From positions 99,267-163,266 of the forward strand of contig NZ_JAQTIG010000005.1 in the NCBI RefSeq assembly GCF_029433515.1: a stretch of DNA of 64,000 bases, written 5' to 3'. Every line of letters starts with the position of its first letter. Position 1 is the stretch's first letter. Origin of the DNA: Lactobacillus sp. ESL0679. GTDB taxonomy: Bacteria > Bacillota > Bacilli > Lactobacillales > Lactobacillaceae. The translations under genes and the position numbers were made by a program. The notes beneath the pieces are model-generated. The model had not been told where the DNA came from. It saw only the letters and a program-made list of their open reading frames with translations, and ran no database searches. Shown here in pieces: positions 27,290 through 35,723 of the stretch.

Positions 27290-27413
27290 AAGAAAAGAGC
27301 CAAGCTGGAACTTGGCTCTTAAAAGATGTTTCCGCTTCAAAGGCGGTGGCATAATTATATTAGACTAAAGAAGTCGTCGTAATCTTCGCCAAAAGGTATC
27401 GGACGGCTTTTTT
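27290..27413 (+). ncRNA. Putative antisense antitoxin RNA of a type I toxin locus
   Basis: A rightward terminator hairpin (27371-27413: arm AGTCGTC with GGACGGCT, then TTTTTT) faces the 3' end of the tiny holin-like toxin gene on the other strand. A TTTTCA...TAAAAT promoter-like pair lies around 27255-27285. An RNA of about 120 nt from there would be complementary to the 3' untranslated part of the toxin mRNA, the arrangement of RNAI/RNAII-type loci in Firmicutes. Ends are estimates. Confidence 0.5.
27291..27320 (-). terminator. Terminator of the holin-like toxin mRNA
   Basis: GAGCCAAG (27297-27304) and CTTGGCTC (27311-27318) form a perfect 8-bp stem. Read on the minus strand it is followed by TTTTCTTT. 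Confidence 0.7.
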
Positions 27414-27420
27414 AGTACAC

Positions 27421-27513
27421 TTATTTTTTGTCATGCTTGTCGATATATGACAACACCGCAAGTATAAACATACCGAATGTAAACATCAGCATTAATGCTT
27501 CGTAAACACTCAT
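27421..27513 (-). CDS. Holin-like type I toxin peptide (30 aa)
   Basis: A 30-residue peptide: a short polar start (MSVYEAL), one transmembrane helix (MLMFTFGMFILAVLSYI) and a charged tail DKHDKK. Size and pattern match the putative holin-like toxins (Lpt/TxpA-type) of lactobacilli and bacilli, which insert into the membrane and are silenced by an antisense RNA. AAAGGAAA lies about 10 nt before ATG. Together with the two facing terminators it makes a compact type I toxin-antitoxin locus within an otherwise empty 640-bp gap (27124-27763). Confidence 0.75.
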   Translation of the reverse strand: MSVYEALMLMFTFGMFILAVLSYIDKHDKK

Positions 27514-27763
27514 CGGCTATTTTTCCTTTCAATAATTTGCTCCATGTCTCCATAGGCAACCATCTCCTTGGAATTAAACAGCCACCGCCCTTTAGCTTTA
27601 TTCATCTTTGAATTAATTATAGCAAAATATTTCTATAATTTTGAACTTATTTTGCCAGATTTTTGAAAAATTAACGTAGCTTTTTGTTTCAAATTTAAAA
27701 AGTGCTTACGAATAAGAATAATACTTAGTACAATATTTGAGTAAAGTCAGATGGAGGAAAAGT

Positions 27764-28129
27764 ATGTCAAATAAAGAATTAATCAAAAAATTTTACAATG
27801 AGGTTTTTACTAATCGCGATTTAAGTAATTTAGACGATTATATGGCTGACGATTATCGCCAGCATAGTCCAGAAGTTGCCGATAAAAAGAGCGGTTTTAT
27901 CGCATTTATTAAACAATTTTGGCAGTTTAATCCTAAAATTGAGATGCTTGCAGTAACTAGTGACGAAAATATTGTGCAGGTGTTTTTCAAATGTACGCTC
28001 AAAAATGGGCACGTCAATAAGGTGTGTGATATTTATAGGATTGCGAGCGGAAAATTGCAGGAGCACTGGGATGTGATTGAGCATAATGTTGAAGATAAAA
28101 AGACAGTAAGTGGTAATTCGATTTTTTAG
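27764..28129 (+). CDS. SnoaL/NTF2-like protein
   Basis: About 121 residues with the SnoaL-like (NTF2-fold) pattern: NKELIKKFYNEVFTNRDLSNLDDYMADDYRQHSPEV, then IEMLAVTSDENIVQVFFKC and a final KLQEHWDVIE. This cone-shaped fold houses small enzymes and ligand-binding proteins; the DYRQHSP and EHWDV segments are conserved in the predicted-ester-cyclase subgroup. Start ATG 27764 with GGAGG at 27753-27757; a longer upstream frame is rejected because it runs through the promoter. Single gene, substrate unknown. Confidence 0.75.
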   Translation: MSNKELIKKFYNEVFTNRDLSNLDDYMADDYRQHSPEVADKKSGFIAFIKQFWQFNPKIEMLAVTSDENIVQVFFKCTLKNGHVNKVCDIYRIASGKLQEHWDVIEHNVEDKKTVSGNSIF

Positions 28130-28172
28130 TTGACATCATTAAATAATGATGATAAATTAATTACAAATAAAA

Positions 28173-28432
28173 GTAAAACATCTTGAAAAGCAGAGTAATT
28201 ATTTGTGAGTCTTAAAAGAGAAGCGATGTTATGGTGAAAGTCGTTAGGCAAACGGTAGTGAACATGGGCTTCGAATTGATGACTGCTGGCGATAGTTAGT
28301 CAGCAGCGGTGCTGCAGCCGTTAGCAATGCAAGCTATTGTTAGATAGCTAGTGAGGTTTGCCGTGTAAATGGTAAACAAATTAAAGGTGGTAACACGAGC
28401 ACTCGTCCTTAAATTAGGACGGGTGCTTTTTA
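28173..28432 (+). promoter_or_regulatory. T-box riboswitch leader of amidohydrolase copy 3
   Basis: A leader of about 260 nt with T-box features. The antiterminator bulge consensus appears as AAAGGTGGTAACACGAGC (28383-28400), followed by a terminator stem GCACTCGTCCT (28399-28409) / AGGACGGGTGC (28416-28426) and a T-run. The Stem I base is AGCAG (28189-28193) with CTGCT (28283-28287), with AGTA on the 5' side and GAA upstream of the specifier on the 3' side. By analogy with glyQS, the triplet just before the lower-stem A is ATG (28279-28281), a methionine codon. The T in TGGT would pair with an A discriminator. Specifier assignment is tentative. Confidence 0.8.
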
Positions 28433-28456
28433 ATTGCCAAAATAGGAGGCATTTTG

Positions 28457-29641
28457 ATGAGTAGAACAATTTTTACCAATATTAATTTATTTAATGGCAA
28501 AGATAATGAAATTAAGGCGGATAATTATTTGCTGGTAGATGATAAAACGGGCAAAATTATCCAAACAGGCGCGGGACAATTACCGCAGGCTGATAAAACG
28601 GTTGACTTAGGAAGCAAGTATGTTATTCCTGGATTAATGAATTGCCACACGCATATTAATGATGATCCATTAACTTATGATGGAGATCCATCTGCTGATG
28701 TGGTTGAATCGACAGTTCGTGCTGTTCAACATTTGCATGATTTGCTGAAGTCTGGCGTCACTTATATTCGTGAATGTGGCAGTACCTATAATGTTGATAT
28801 TACACTAACTAAGCTAATTAGAGAGGGTAAATTAACCAGGGTACCAGAAATTTTGCCATCTGGAAAAGCCTATTCAATGACTGGTGGGCATGGTGATATG
28901 CCAAATTTTGCTCATTTAGTTGACTCTCCTGATGAAATGCGCAAAGCTGTCCGTCAAGGAATTAAAGATGGAGCTGAGGCAATTAAGCTGATGGCTACTG
29001 GTGGCGTAATGACTGAGCATGATGCATTAGATCAACCCCAATTAAGTGAAGCTGAGATGCATGTGGCAGTTGAGGAAGCGCACCACAAGGGATTAATAGT
29101 TGCGGCCCACGCTGAAGGCAATCCGGGGATTTTGAATGCGATTAAGGCAGGTGTGGACTCAATTGAACACGGCTTTTACGTTAATGACGAAGAAATTAAA
29201 TTGATGCTGGAAAAGGGTACGTACTTAACGCCAACAATTGTTGGTGCTTGGGCCTTTATTGAGTACGCTCCCGGCAAGATTCCTGACTGGGAAATGGCTA
29301 AAATCTCGGCAGCTTGGAAAGATTTGCGCGGCAATATTACTAAGGCAAAGAACGCTGGTGTCAAGATTACTTTGGGTACAGATGCCGGCACGCCATTCAA
29401 CGACTTTACGATGACACCGCAGGAATTACCGTTATTAGTTGAGCAAGGTTTTACTAACTTCGAAGCCCTAGAGACAAGTTTAAATGATGCCAAGTTAATG
29501 AAGATTGATGATGAATACGGTACTTTGGAAGCCGGCAAATACGCAGACTTCTTGGTTTTAGATAAAAATCCGTTAGCTGATATTACAGCAGTTGTTCAAA
29601 AAGATAAGGCCGTCTACAAGAAGGGCTTGCGTGCATATTAA
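28457..29641 (+). CDS. Amidohydrolase, copy 3, T-box controlled
   Basis: About 394 residues. Same fold and motifs as copy 2: HTH at the first metal site, KLMATGGVM, AAHAEGNPGI, SIEHGFYV, LGTDAGTPFN. ATG 28457 follows TAGGAGG with 7-nt spacing. It is the only one of the four with a T-box leader, so its expression should rise when a particular tRNA (possibly Met) is uncharged. That points to release of the cognate amino acid from a dipeptide or N-acyl precursor as its physiological role (inference). Copy 4 follows 87 nt later and may be cotranscribed. Confidence 0.85.
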   Translation: MSRTIFTNINLFNGKDNEIKADNYLLVDDKTGKIIQTGAGQLPQADKTVDLGSKYVIPGLMNCHTHINDDPLTYDGDPSADVVESTVRAVQHLHDLLKSGVTYIRECGSTYNVDITLTKLIREGKLTRVPEILPSGKAYSMTGGHGDMPNFAHLVDSPDEMRKAVRQGIKDGAEAIKLMATGGVMTEHDALDQPQLSEAEMHVAVEEAHHKGLIVAAHAEGNPGILNAIKAGVDSIEHGFYVNDEEIKLMLEKGTYLTPTIVGAWAFIEYAPGKIPDWEMAKISAAWKDLRGNITKAKNAGVKITLGTDAGTPFNDFTMTPQELPLLVEQGFTNFEALETSLNDAKLMKIDDEYGTLEAGKYADFLVLDKNPLADITAVVQKDKAVYKKGLRAY

Positions 29642-29728
29642 GGAAGCAATACGTTTTTAAATTGAAGTTGTCCTCGTGCTTAAAAGAGCATAAAATGGTT
29701 TTATTTAATAAAACTAAAGGAGAACATT

Positions 29729-30910
29729 ATGAAAGTTCTATACCAAAATTTAAATTTATACGATGGTGAGCAAGATAGTATTCAGCCAAATTCTTGGCTG
29801 GAAGTTGATGAGCAAACCGGTAAAATCACTGCTTTAGGCAGCGGTAATGCGCCACAGGCTGATAAAGTAGTTGATTTACAAGGAAAGTACGTTATGCCGG
29901 GACTGATTAACTGTCACGACCATATGGTGATGGACCCAACAGATCCGCGTGGCGTAACTGACTTTAACGTGGTGGAAACAACAGTTGATTCTGTTCAGCA
30001 CCTGCATGAAATGCTGAAGTCTGGTGTTACGTATGTGCGTGAGTGCGGTTCAACTTTTGACATTGATTTGACAATTGCTAAGATGATTAATGAAGGCAAA
30101 ATCACCAATGTACCTGAAGTGATGCCATCAGGGCGCCCATATTCGATGACTGGCGGACACGGTGATATTCCCAACTTTGGCTATGTTGTTGATTCTCCTG
30201 ATGAAATGCGCAAGGCAGTTCGGCAAGGACTGAAGCGTGGTGCTAAGGTAATCAAGGTGATGGCAACTGGCGGCATCATGACTGAACGCGACTTTATGGA
30301 TGATCCTCAACTTAATGTTGCCGAAATTAAGGCGGCAGTTGAAGAAGCACACCATAAAGGAATTACGGTTGCGGCTCATGCCGAAGGTATTGCCGGCATT
30401 ATGAATGCAATTGAAGCCGGTGTAGATTCGATTGAACATGGCTTTTATGTCAATGATGAAGCCATTGATTTGATGCTCGAAAAGGGCACGTACCTGACAC
30501 CAACAATTATTGCAGCTTGGGCCTTTCCAGAATATGCGGTTGGAATTGCCCCTGACTGGGAAATGAACAAGGCGAAGAAGGCATTAGCTGATTTGCGTAA
30601 GAATATTGCTCACGCTAAGGACCGCGGCGTCAAAATAACATTGGGTACAGATGCTGGGACAACATTTAACGGCTTTTCTAAGACTCCTGTGGAATTACAA
30701 TTACTAGCTGATGATGGCTTTAGCAATTTTGAAGCTTTGCAAACTAGTGTCAATTCCGCCAAACTTATGAAAATCGATGACGAATATGGCACGCTAGCAG
30801 TTGGTAAATACGCTGACTTTTTGGTTTTGGATGTTGATCCACTAGCAGATATTAAAGCAGTTGCTCAGGAAGATAAGGCCGTTTATAAAAAAGGCCGACG
30901 GGCATACTAA
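29729..30910 (+). CDS. Amidohydrolase, copy 4
   Basis: A 393-residue amidohydrolase-superfamily protein with HDH, KVMATGGIM, AAHAEGIAGI, SIEHGFYV and LGTDAGTTFN (Thr replaces the Pro found in the other three). AAAGGAG precedes ATG. No separate T-box or terminator lies between copies 3 and 4, so it is probably read through from the same leader. A terminator follows. It is closest in sequence to copy 2, which suggests serial tandem duplication with divergence of substrate range. Confidence 0.85.
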   Translation: MKVLYQNLNLYDGEQDSIQPNSWLEVDEQTGKITALGSGNAPQADKVVDLQGKYVMPGLINCHDHMVMDPTDPRGVTDFNVVETTVDSVQHLHEMLKSGVTYVRECGSTFDIDLTIAKMINEGKITNVPEVMPSGRPYSMTGGHGDIPNFGYVVDSPDEMRKAVRQGLKRGAKVIKVMATGGIMTERDFMDDPQLNVAEIKAAVEEAHHKGITVAAHAEGIAGIMNAIEAGVDSIEHGFYVNDEAIDLMLEKGTYLTPTIIAAWAFPEYAVGIAPDWEMNKAKKALADLRKNIAHAKDRGVKITLGTDAGTTFNGFSKTPVELQLLADDGFSNFEALQTSVNSAKLMKIDDEYGTLAVGKYADFLVLDVDPLADIKAVAQEDKAVYKKGRRAY

Positions 30911-30982
30911 ATTTAATTCAAAAACTAAGTCTATCCCTCTTGCTTTTTTAGCAGATAGCTTCATAATTGAAACAAGAAAAAT

Positions 30983-31016
30983 AAGTCCCTATCACTGCAA
31001 CGTGGTAGGACTTTTT
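30983..31016 (+). terminator. Terminator after amidohydrolase copy 4
   Basis: AAGTCCCTATCAC (30983-30995) pairs with GTGGTAGGACTTTT (31002-31015), with one bulge. Confidence 0.7.
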
Positions 31017-31042
31017 ATGTGATTTAATTTTGAGGAGCAAGA

Positions 31043-32521
31043 ATGACTAAAAAGCAGATTAAATATGTCACGCTGGCGCTGATGCTTGGCAATATTATGT
31101 CGGGGCTGGATGGTACGGTGATTAACACCGCGATACCAGCAATTGTTGCCGCCTTGCATGGGATTCAATTTATGGGGTGGATTGTTGCCATCTTTCTATT
31201 AGGGATGTCGATTTCGATTCCCTTGTGGACTAAAATTGGTGAAAAAATTACTAATAAGTTGGCGTTTGAAATATCATTGGTACTGTTCATTATCGGCTCT
31301 ATTTTTGAAGGCCTGGCACCGAATATTTTCTTCTTTCTAGTTGCCCGTTTGGTCATGGGCATTGGTGCCGGTGGTATGGGATCCTTGCCGTACATCATTG
31401 TCGGTTATATTTATCCAAATATTAAAACGCGGACGCGAATTTTGGGCTATTTAACCGCGAGTTTCAACGTGGCTGCGATTATGGGACCGCTCGTTGGTGG
31501 TACCATTATTGACACGATGTCATGGCACTGGGTCTTTTACCTGAATGTACCAATTGGAATTATTGCGGTTATCTTGAGTATGCTGTATTTCCGACCGATA
31601 ACGCCCAAATCTACCCGTAAGTTTGATTTTTCTGGTGCATTATTATTGGCGCTGGGCTTATTAACGTTTTTAATGGGAATTCAGCTTCTAGGATTGACCA
31701 GTAACTTAGTTGTTACATTATTGGTTGCAGTTAGTTTAATTTTCATTGGTGGCTTTTTATGGCGAGAAAAGCGGGCTACCAATCCAATTATTCCCTTGTC
31801 GATTTTCAAAAATAAGGCGTTAGATGGTGATTTCTTACTTTTTGCGTTTACTTGGGGCGCATATTTGGCTGTCAATACTTACTTGCCAATGTGGGCTCAA
31901 GCGCTCTTAGGTACCACAGCGCTTGTTGGTGGCGTGACCTTGGTACCGAATTCAATTGTTGATATTACCGCGTCGCAGAGTGTTTCCTTTATTAGTGATC
32001 GGGTGCGCACGTTTACGCTGGTATTAATTGGGATTATTAGCATCATGATTTCAGTTGGCGGGATGTTTTTGGCTGGCTTGCAAACGCCGCTGCAATGGTT
32101 GACCTTTGTTTGTGCGTTTTCTGGAATTGGTGTTGGCTTTATCTTTGTCGCGCTGCAAGTTAAAGTGCAGGTAGATGCGGGGATGACCAACATGGCAACA
32201 GCGACGTCAACTTCTTATTTAATTAGAATTTTGGCGCAAACAGTGATGTCGGCTGTGTACGGCGTTATTATGAACATGGCGTTAGCACGCGGTGTCCAGC
32301 AGCATACCGGTATTACAATGCATATGATGAATGAGTTAAGTGATGCTAAAACGGCAAAATTGCTATCGGCACGATTATTGCCGACAATGCGGGCGATTTT
32401 TCATGCAGGTATTAAAGAAATTATGATGGTATCACTACTGTTACTAGTTATTGCGTTTGGTTTGAACTTTTATTTCAATTGGCATACTGATATGCAAAAA
32501 ACATTTGAGGTTAATAAGTAA
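31043..32521 (+). CDS. MFS multidrug exporter, DHA2 (EmrB/QacA) family, 14 TM
   Basis: A 492-residue drug:H+ antiporter-2 type transporter. Motif C-like LDGTVINTAIPAI in TM1, WIVAIFLLGMSISIPLWTKIGEK (motif A region) between TM2 and TM3, LVMGIGAGGMGSLPYIIVGYI, and MSWHWVFYLNVPIGI before TM6 are typical of EmrB/QacA proteins. About 14 hydrophobic segments are visible. GAGGAG-type SD upstream. It would export hydrophobic or cationic compounds using the proton gradient; the substrate cannot be read from sequence. Single-gene unit with a terminator downstream. Confidence 0.88.
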   Translation: MTKKQIKYVTLALMLGNIMSGLDGTVINTAIPAIVAALHGIQFMGWIVAIFLLGMSISIPLWTKIGEKITNKLAFEISLVLFIIGSIFEGLAPNIFFFLVARLVMGIGAGGMGSLPYIIVGYIYPNIKTRTRILGYLTASFNVAAIMGPLVGGTIIDTMSWHWVFYLNVPIGIIAVILSMLYFRPITPKSTRKFDFSGALLLALGLLTFLMGIQLLGLTSNLVVTLLVAVSLIFIGGFLWREKRATNPIIPLSIFKNKALDGDFLLFAFTWGAYLAVNTYLPMWAQALLGTTALVGGVTLVPNSIVDITASQSVSFISDRVRTFTLVLIGIISIMISVGGMFLAGLQTPLQWLTFVCAFSGIGVGFIFVALQVKVQVDAGMTNMATATSTSYLIRILAQTVMSAVYGVIMNMALARGVQQHTGITMHMMNELSDAKTAKLLSARLLPTMRAIFHAGIKEIMMVSLLLLVIAFGLNFYFNWHTDMQKTFEVNK

Positions 32522-32569
32522 AAATAAATTTAATATAGATTTAAATAAATTCTAAAATAAAACTTTAAT

Positions 32570-32609
32570 TCTTTGCTAATATTAGTTAAAATATAAGCAA
32601 AGATTTTTT
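32570..32609 (+). terminator. Terminator-like hairpin between MFS exporter and D-LDH gene
   Basis: TCTTTGCTAATATT (32570-32583) pairs with AATATAAGCAAAGA (32590-32603) with one mismatch, followed by six Ts. Its end is only 7 nt before the AGGAGGA of the next gene, leaving no room for a promoter in between. Confidence 0.65.
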
Positions 32610-32631
32610 GTTTAAAGGAGGATTTATCCTA

Positions 32632-33633
32632 ATGAAAGTTTTACTATATAATATGACACCTGAGCAAATGGTTTACGTTGATAAATGGCGCAAAAATCAC
32701 CCTGAAGACGATTTGGAAACAAGCGAGGAGATTTTGGATGCGTCAACAGTTGACATGGCCAAGGGCTTTGATTGTGTCAGTATGATGCAAGTTGTCGATA
32801 TTGACCAAGAAGTAGTCTATAAGAAATTAGCTTCTTTTGGCATTAAACAATTGGCTTTGCGGTCAGTGGGCTACAATATTATTAACTGGGACTATGTCCA
32901 CAAATATAACTTGTTTGTCACTAATACACCGGCTTACTCACCAAGAGCTGTTGCTGAAAACACGCTGACTTCTGCCATGTATTTGCTTCGTAACTGGGGT
33001 CAAATCCTTCAAAATGAAAAGCGCGACCTGAACTTTGTTCGTGAAGAAAACCTGATGAGTGACGAAATCTACAATAAGACAGTCGGAATTATCGGTCTAG
33101 GTCGAATTGGTACGGCAACTGCTGAAATTTTCAGTGCCTTGGGCGCTAGAGTTATCGGTAATGATTTAATTGAAAACCCAGCTAACGAGGCTTTCTTGGA
33201 ATACACTGACTTTGACACAGTTATTAAGGAATCAGATATTCTGACTTTGCATACGCCACTTGACCCATCAATTGTTAATATGATTAGTGCCGAGCAATTT
33301 AAGCAAATGAAGGACACGGCAATTATTATTAATGATGCCCGTGGGCCGCTCATTAACACTGAAGACCTAGTAGATGCTTTAAAGAATCATGAAATTGCCG
33401 GTGCTGCCTTGGATGTTTTGACAGAAGAAAATGATTTCTTTATGAAGAAATTTGATGATATTTCTGAATTGCCAAAGACTTACCAAGAATTAGCCAAGAT
33501 GCCAAATGTTGTCATTACACCGCACTCAGCTTACTATACTAAGACGTCAGTTAAGAACATGATTGAGCACAGTATGACCGATATTAAGCGAGTTTTGAAT
33601 GGCCAAAAGCCAGTTTATCTTGTTGAATTGTAA
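32632..33633 (+). CDS. ldhD: D-2-hydroxyacid dehydrogenase (D-lactate dehydrogenase type)
   Basis: About 333 residues. NAD-dependent D-isomer-specific dehydrogenase, cytoplasmic, converting pyruvate or related 2-ketoacids to D-2-hydroxyacids. Nucleotide-binding GLGRIGTATAEIF (about 150-162), LRSVGYNIIN substrate loop, catalytic Arg in INDARGPLIN, Glu in the LDVLTEEND region and His in TPHSAYYT are all present. ATG 32632 with AGGAGGA at 32616-32622 is chosen over an upstream in-frame ATG at 32608. Lactobacilli carry several paralogues; D-lactate or D-2-hydroxyisocaproate specificity cannot be decided here. Confidence 0.85.
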   Translation: MKVLLYNMTPEQMVYVDKWRKNHPEDDLETSEEILDASTVDMAKGFDCVSMMQVVDIDQEVVYKKLASFGIKQLALRSVGYNIINWDYVHKYNLFVTNTPAYSPRAVAENTLTSAMYLLRNWGQILQNEKRDLNFVREENLMSDEIYNKTVGIIGLGRIGTATAEIFSALGARVIGNDLIENPANEAFLEYTDFDTVIKESDILTLHTPLDPSIVNMISAEQFKQMKDTAIIINDARGPLINTEDLVDALKNHEIAGAALDVLTEENDFFMKKFDDISELPKTYQELAKMPNVVITPHSAYYTKTSVKNMIEHSMTDIKRVLNGQKPVYLVEL

Positions 33634-33654
33634 TTGGAAATTTTAAACTAAACG

Positions 33655-33690
33655 AGCGATTAACTTTTTTAAGTTAATCGCTTATTTTTT
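33655..33690 (+). terminator. Terminator after D-LDH gene
   Basis: Perfect 12-bp stem AGCGATTAACTT (33655-33666) / AAGTTAATCGCT (33671-33682) with a TTTT loop, then a T-run. Confidence 0.85.
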
Positions 33691-33777
33691 GAGGTAAAAT
33701 TATCAAAATTTTGTTTGTTCGCTTATAATTAGAGTGTTGGTATAATTGATGTCGTTGTGGTAATAATGGAGAATTAA

Positions 33778-34488
33778 ATGAAGCGATTTCATCACAAGTA
33801 TACACTACCGGCGATTTTGCTGATGCTGGCAATTGCGATTACGCTTTTGTTTAATGGGTTATTTAATTTGAAAAGGCAGACGACATTGCCGCCAGATGCT
33901 AATTCAAATGCAATTGGTGTGGAACTTAATCAGAATTATGGTTATGTTGCAATGCATGAATTACAGGCAAACGGAATCTCGTTTGTTTATTTACGCAGCA
34001 CGCAGGGACGGTCATTTTTTGATGATGACTACTTGGCTTATCGTGACCAAATTTTGGGAACTAAGTTAGCTTTTGGCACAAGTGTGGCGTATAGTGATGA
34101 GTCGACACCCCAGCAGCACTATACTTATTTTATGAAAAAAGTCGGCTTAAACACGGGCAGTTTGCCAATTATGGTTGAGCCAGCAGTAAGCGAACAGCGA
34201 TTGGTCTATATTAAACAGATGGCACAATTCACGCAGCTATTGCTTAACATTGGTAAGCGGGTGATGGTTGACTTGCCGATTAAGTACAAAAAGTATTTTC
34301 CAGCTGACGTCTCGTTTATTATAACCAGCAAACGTGAGCCGAATAAACTTCAATATACTTTTTGGCGGTACTCGACTAATGGTCGTGTTAAAAATGTCCG
34401 CGAGTTGGAAGACGGTGGTGTTACTATGTTTGCTTACAACGGCACGGTAACACAATATAAACAGAAATATGGGCAGTTAATACAATAA
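33778..34488 (+). CDS. Degenerate GH25-type (lysozyme-like) membrane-anchored protein
   Basis: A 236-residue protein with a short N-terminal cytoplasmic stretch and one transmembrane anchor (LPAILLMLAIAITLLFNGLF), then an extracellular domain with the GH25 muramidase layout: GVELNQNYGYVAMHELQANGI, FVYLRSTQG, then LPIMVEP and FWRYSTNGRV near the end. The catalytic DxE motif appears as M-V-E, and the leading GVD as GVE, so hydrolysis is doubtful; it may bind peptidoglycan instead. The stop codon overlaps the next gene's ATG by 1 nt. Lactobacillus relatives occur as small membrane-linked lysozyme-fold proteins. Confidence 0.6.
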   Translation: MKRFHHKYTLPAILLMLAIAITLLFNGLFNLKRQTTLPPDANSNAIGVELNQNYGYVAMHELQANGISFVYLRSTQGRSFFDDDYLAYRDQILGTKLAFGTSVAYSDESTPQQHYTYFMKKVGLNTGSLPIMVEPAVSEQRLVYIKQMAQFTQLLLNIGKRVMVDLPIKYKKYFPADVSFIITSKREPNKLQYTFWRYSTNGRVKNVRELEDGGVTMFAYNGTVTQYKQKYGQLIQ

Positions 34489-35723
34489 TGAAGCAAGAAT
34501 TTGAAACAGTTTTAAATAAATTAGGCTTGAAACAGCCAACGTTAATTCAAAAAGAGACACGTGACGCGATTTTAAACGGCGCTAGCGTGGTGGCGTTAGC
34601 TAAAACGGGAACGGGTAAAACGCTGGCCTATGCACTGCCAGCATTAGAGCGCGTTAAGCAAGGAATGTCCAACAGCTTAGTAATTATCGCACCAACGACC
34701 GAATTAGCCGTGCAGATCCGCCATGCGATTAATCCCTTTGTCCATGCTTTAGGCTTAAAAGGGGTTAGCTTAGTTGGTGCTGGCAACCGGCAGCGTCAGG
34801 AAGATAATTTAAAGAAGAAACACCCAGAAGTTGTCGTTGCAACGCCGGGACGCTTTTTTGATTTCTTTTCCAGTAATTGCATTAGGGTAGAACAGATTAA
34901 AACGCTGGTTATTGATGAAGCTGATGATATTTTAGAGTTCAGTAAGATGGAACTACTTAGCTCTTTAGGACAAAACATGACCGCTGATGCGCAAATTTTG
35001 TTATTTGGTGCGACGGAATCGGAAATCACGCAAAAAGCCGAAGAAATTTTGGGGCGGACATTCTTATTGATTGATGTGCGCAGCCAGCAGGAAACAACTG
35101 TTAAGAATTATTTCTTGCAAATTGACAATGCGCATAAGATTGACTTTGTGCAGCGGCTGACACGGCTAGATCACTTCAAGGGAATTTTATTCTTTGATTC
35201 TAACCAAACGATGATGCGTTTTGCCGGAATTTTTGCTCATACTAAAACAAAATTTACGCTATTGGCAAATGAGTTTGGTAAGGAAAAACGTGAGCAAGCA
35301 CTCCATGATTTGAAAATTGGAAAAAATAAATTGCTGCTAGCAACTGATTTGGCCGCTCGCGGATTGGATATTCCTGGCGTAACTTATGTCATTAACTTTG
35401 ACATTCCGAGTGAAATCAATACGTATTTACACCGTGCTGGTCGAACAGGTCGCATGGGAGCCAATGGCTATGTAGTAACTCTTGGCGATGACCATGATTT
35501 TCGTGATTTGAAGAAGCTCTTGGGCGATGGTACCACTTTAGAACGGGTTTACTTTGCTGGTTTTAAGTTGGTAACGCAATTACCACGCAAGAAAAAGGCT
35601 AAAAAGGCAGTTACTGCAGAAGCTGCTGCGCCAGCACCAATTAAAAAGAAAAAGCATAAAAAACATCAAAATAAAAATAAGGGTTATCACCCACATTATT
35701 TAAAGCAGAAGGGGAAACAATGA
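34488..35723 (+). CDS. DEAD-box RNA helicase (CshB/YfmL-like)
   Basis: A 411-residue ATP-dependent RNA helicase. Q-motif (KQPTLIQKE), motif I AKTGTGKT, Ia PTTELAVQ, Ib TPGRFF, motif II IDEADDI, motif III FGATES (instead of SAT), LATDLAARGLDIPG (V) and HRAGRTGR (VI) all occur in order. The basic C-terminal tail (from about 375, rich in Lys/His: KKKHKKHQNKNK) probably binds RNA. Likely acts in ribosome assembly or cold-shock RNA remodelling. It overlaps both neighbours (1 nt and 4 nt), an unusual translational coupling to a membrane protein and a PTS permease. Confidence 0.88.
   Translation: MKQEFETVLNKLGLKQPTLIQKETRDAILNGASVVALAKTGTGKTLAYALPALERVKQGMSNSLVIIAPTTELAVQIRHAINPFVHALGLKGVSLVGAGNRQRQEDNLKKKHPEVVVATPGRFFDFFSSNCIRVEQIKTLVIDEADDILEFSKMELLSSLGQNMTADAQILLFGATESEITQKAEEILGRTFLLIDVRSQQETTVKNYFLQIDNAHKIDFVQRLTRLDHFKGILFFDSNQTMMRFAGIFAHTKTKFTLLANEFGKEKREQALHDLKIGKNKLLLATDLAARGLDIPGVTYVINFDIPSEINTYLHRAGRTGRMGANGYVVTLGDDHDFRDLKKLLGDGTTLERVYFAGFKLVTQLPRKKKAKKAVTAEAAAPAPIKKKKHKKHQNKNKGYHPHYLKQKGKQ

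Noticed and set aside
25909..30792. Several leftward frames of 60-128 codons across the amidohydrolases
   Set aside because: They recur at equivalent places in each paralogue because the sense sequence is conserved, and none has a start signal.
24709..30910. Histidine utilisation (hut) operon
   Set aside because: The enzymes resemble imidazolonepropionase only at superfamily level; no hutH, hutU or hutG gene is nearby.
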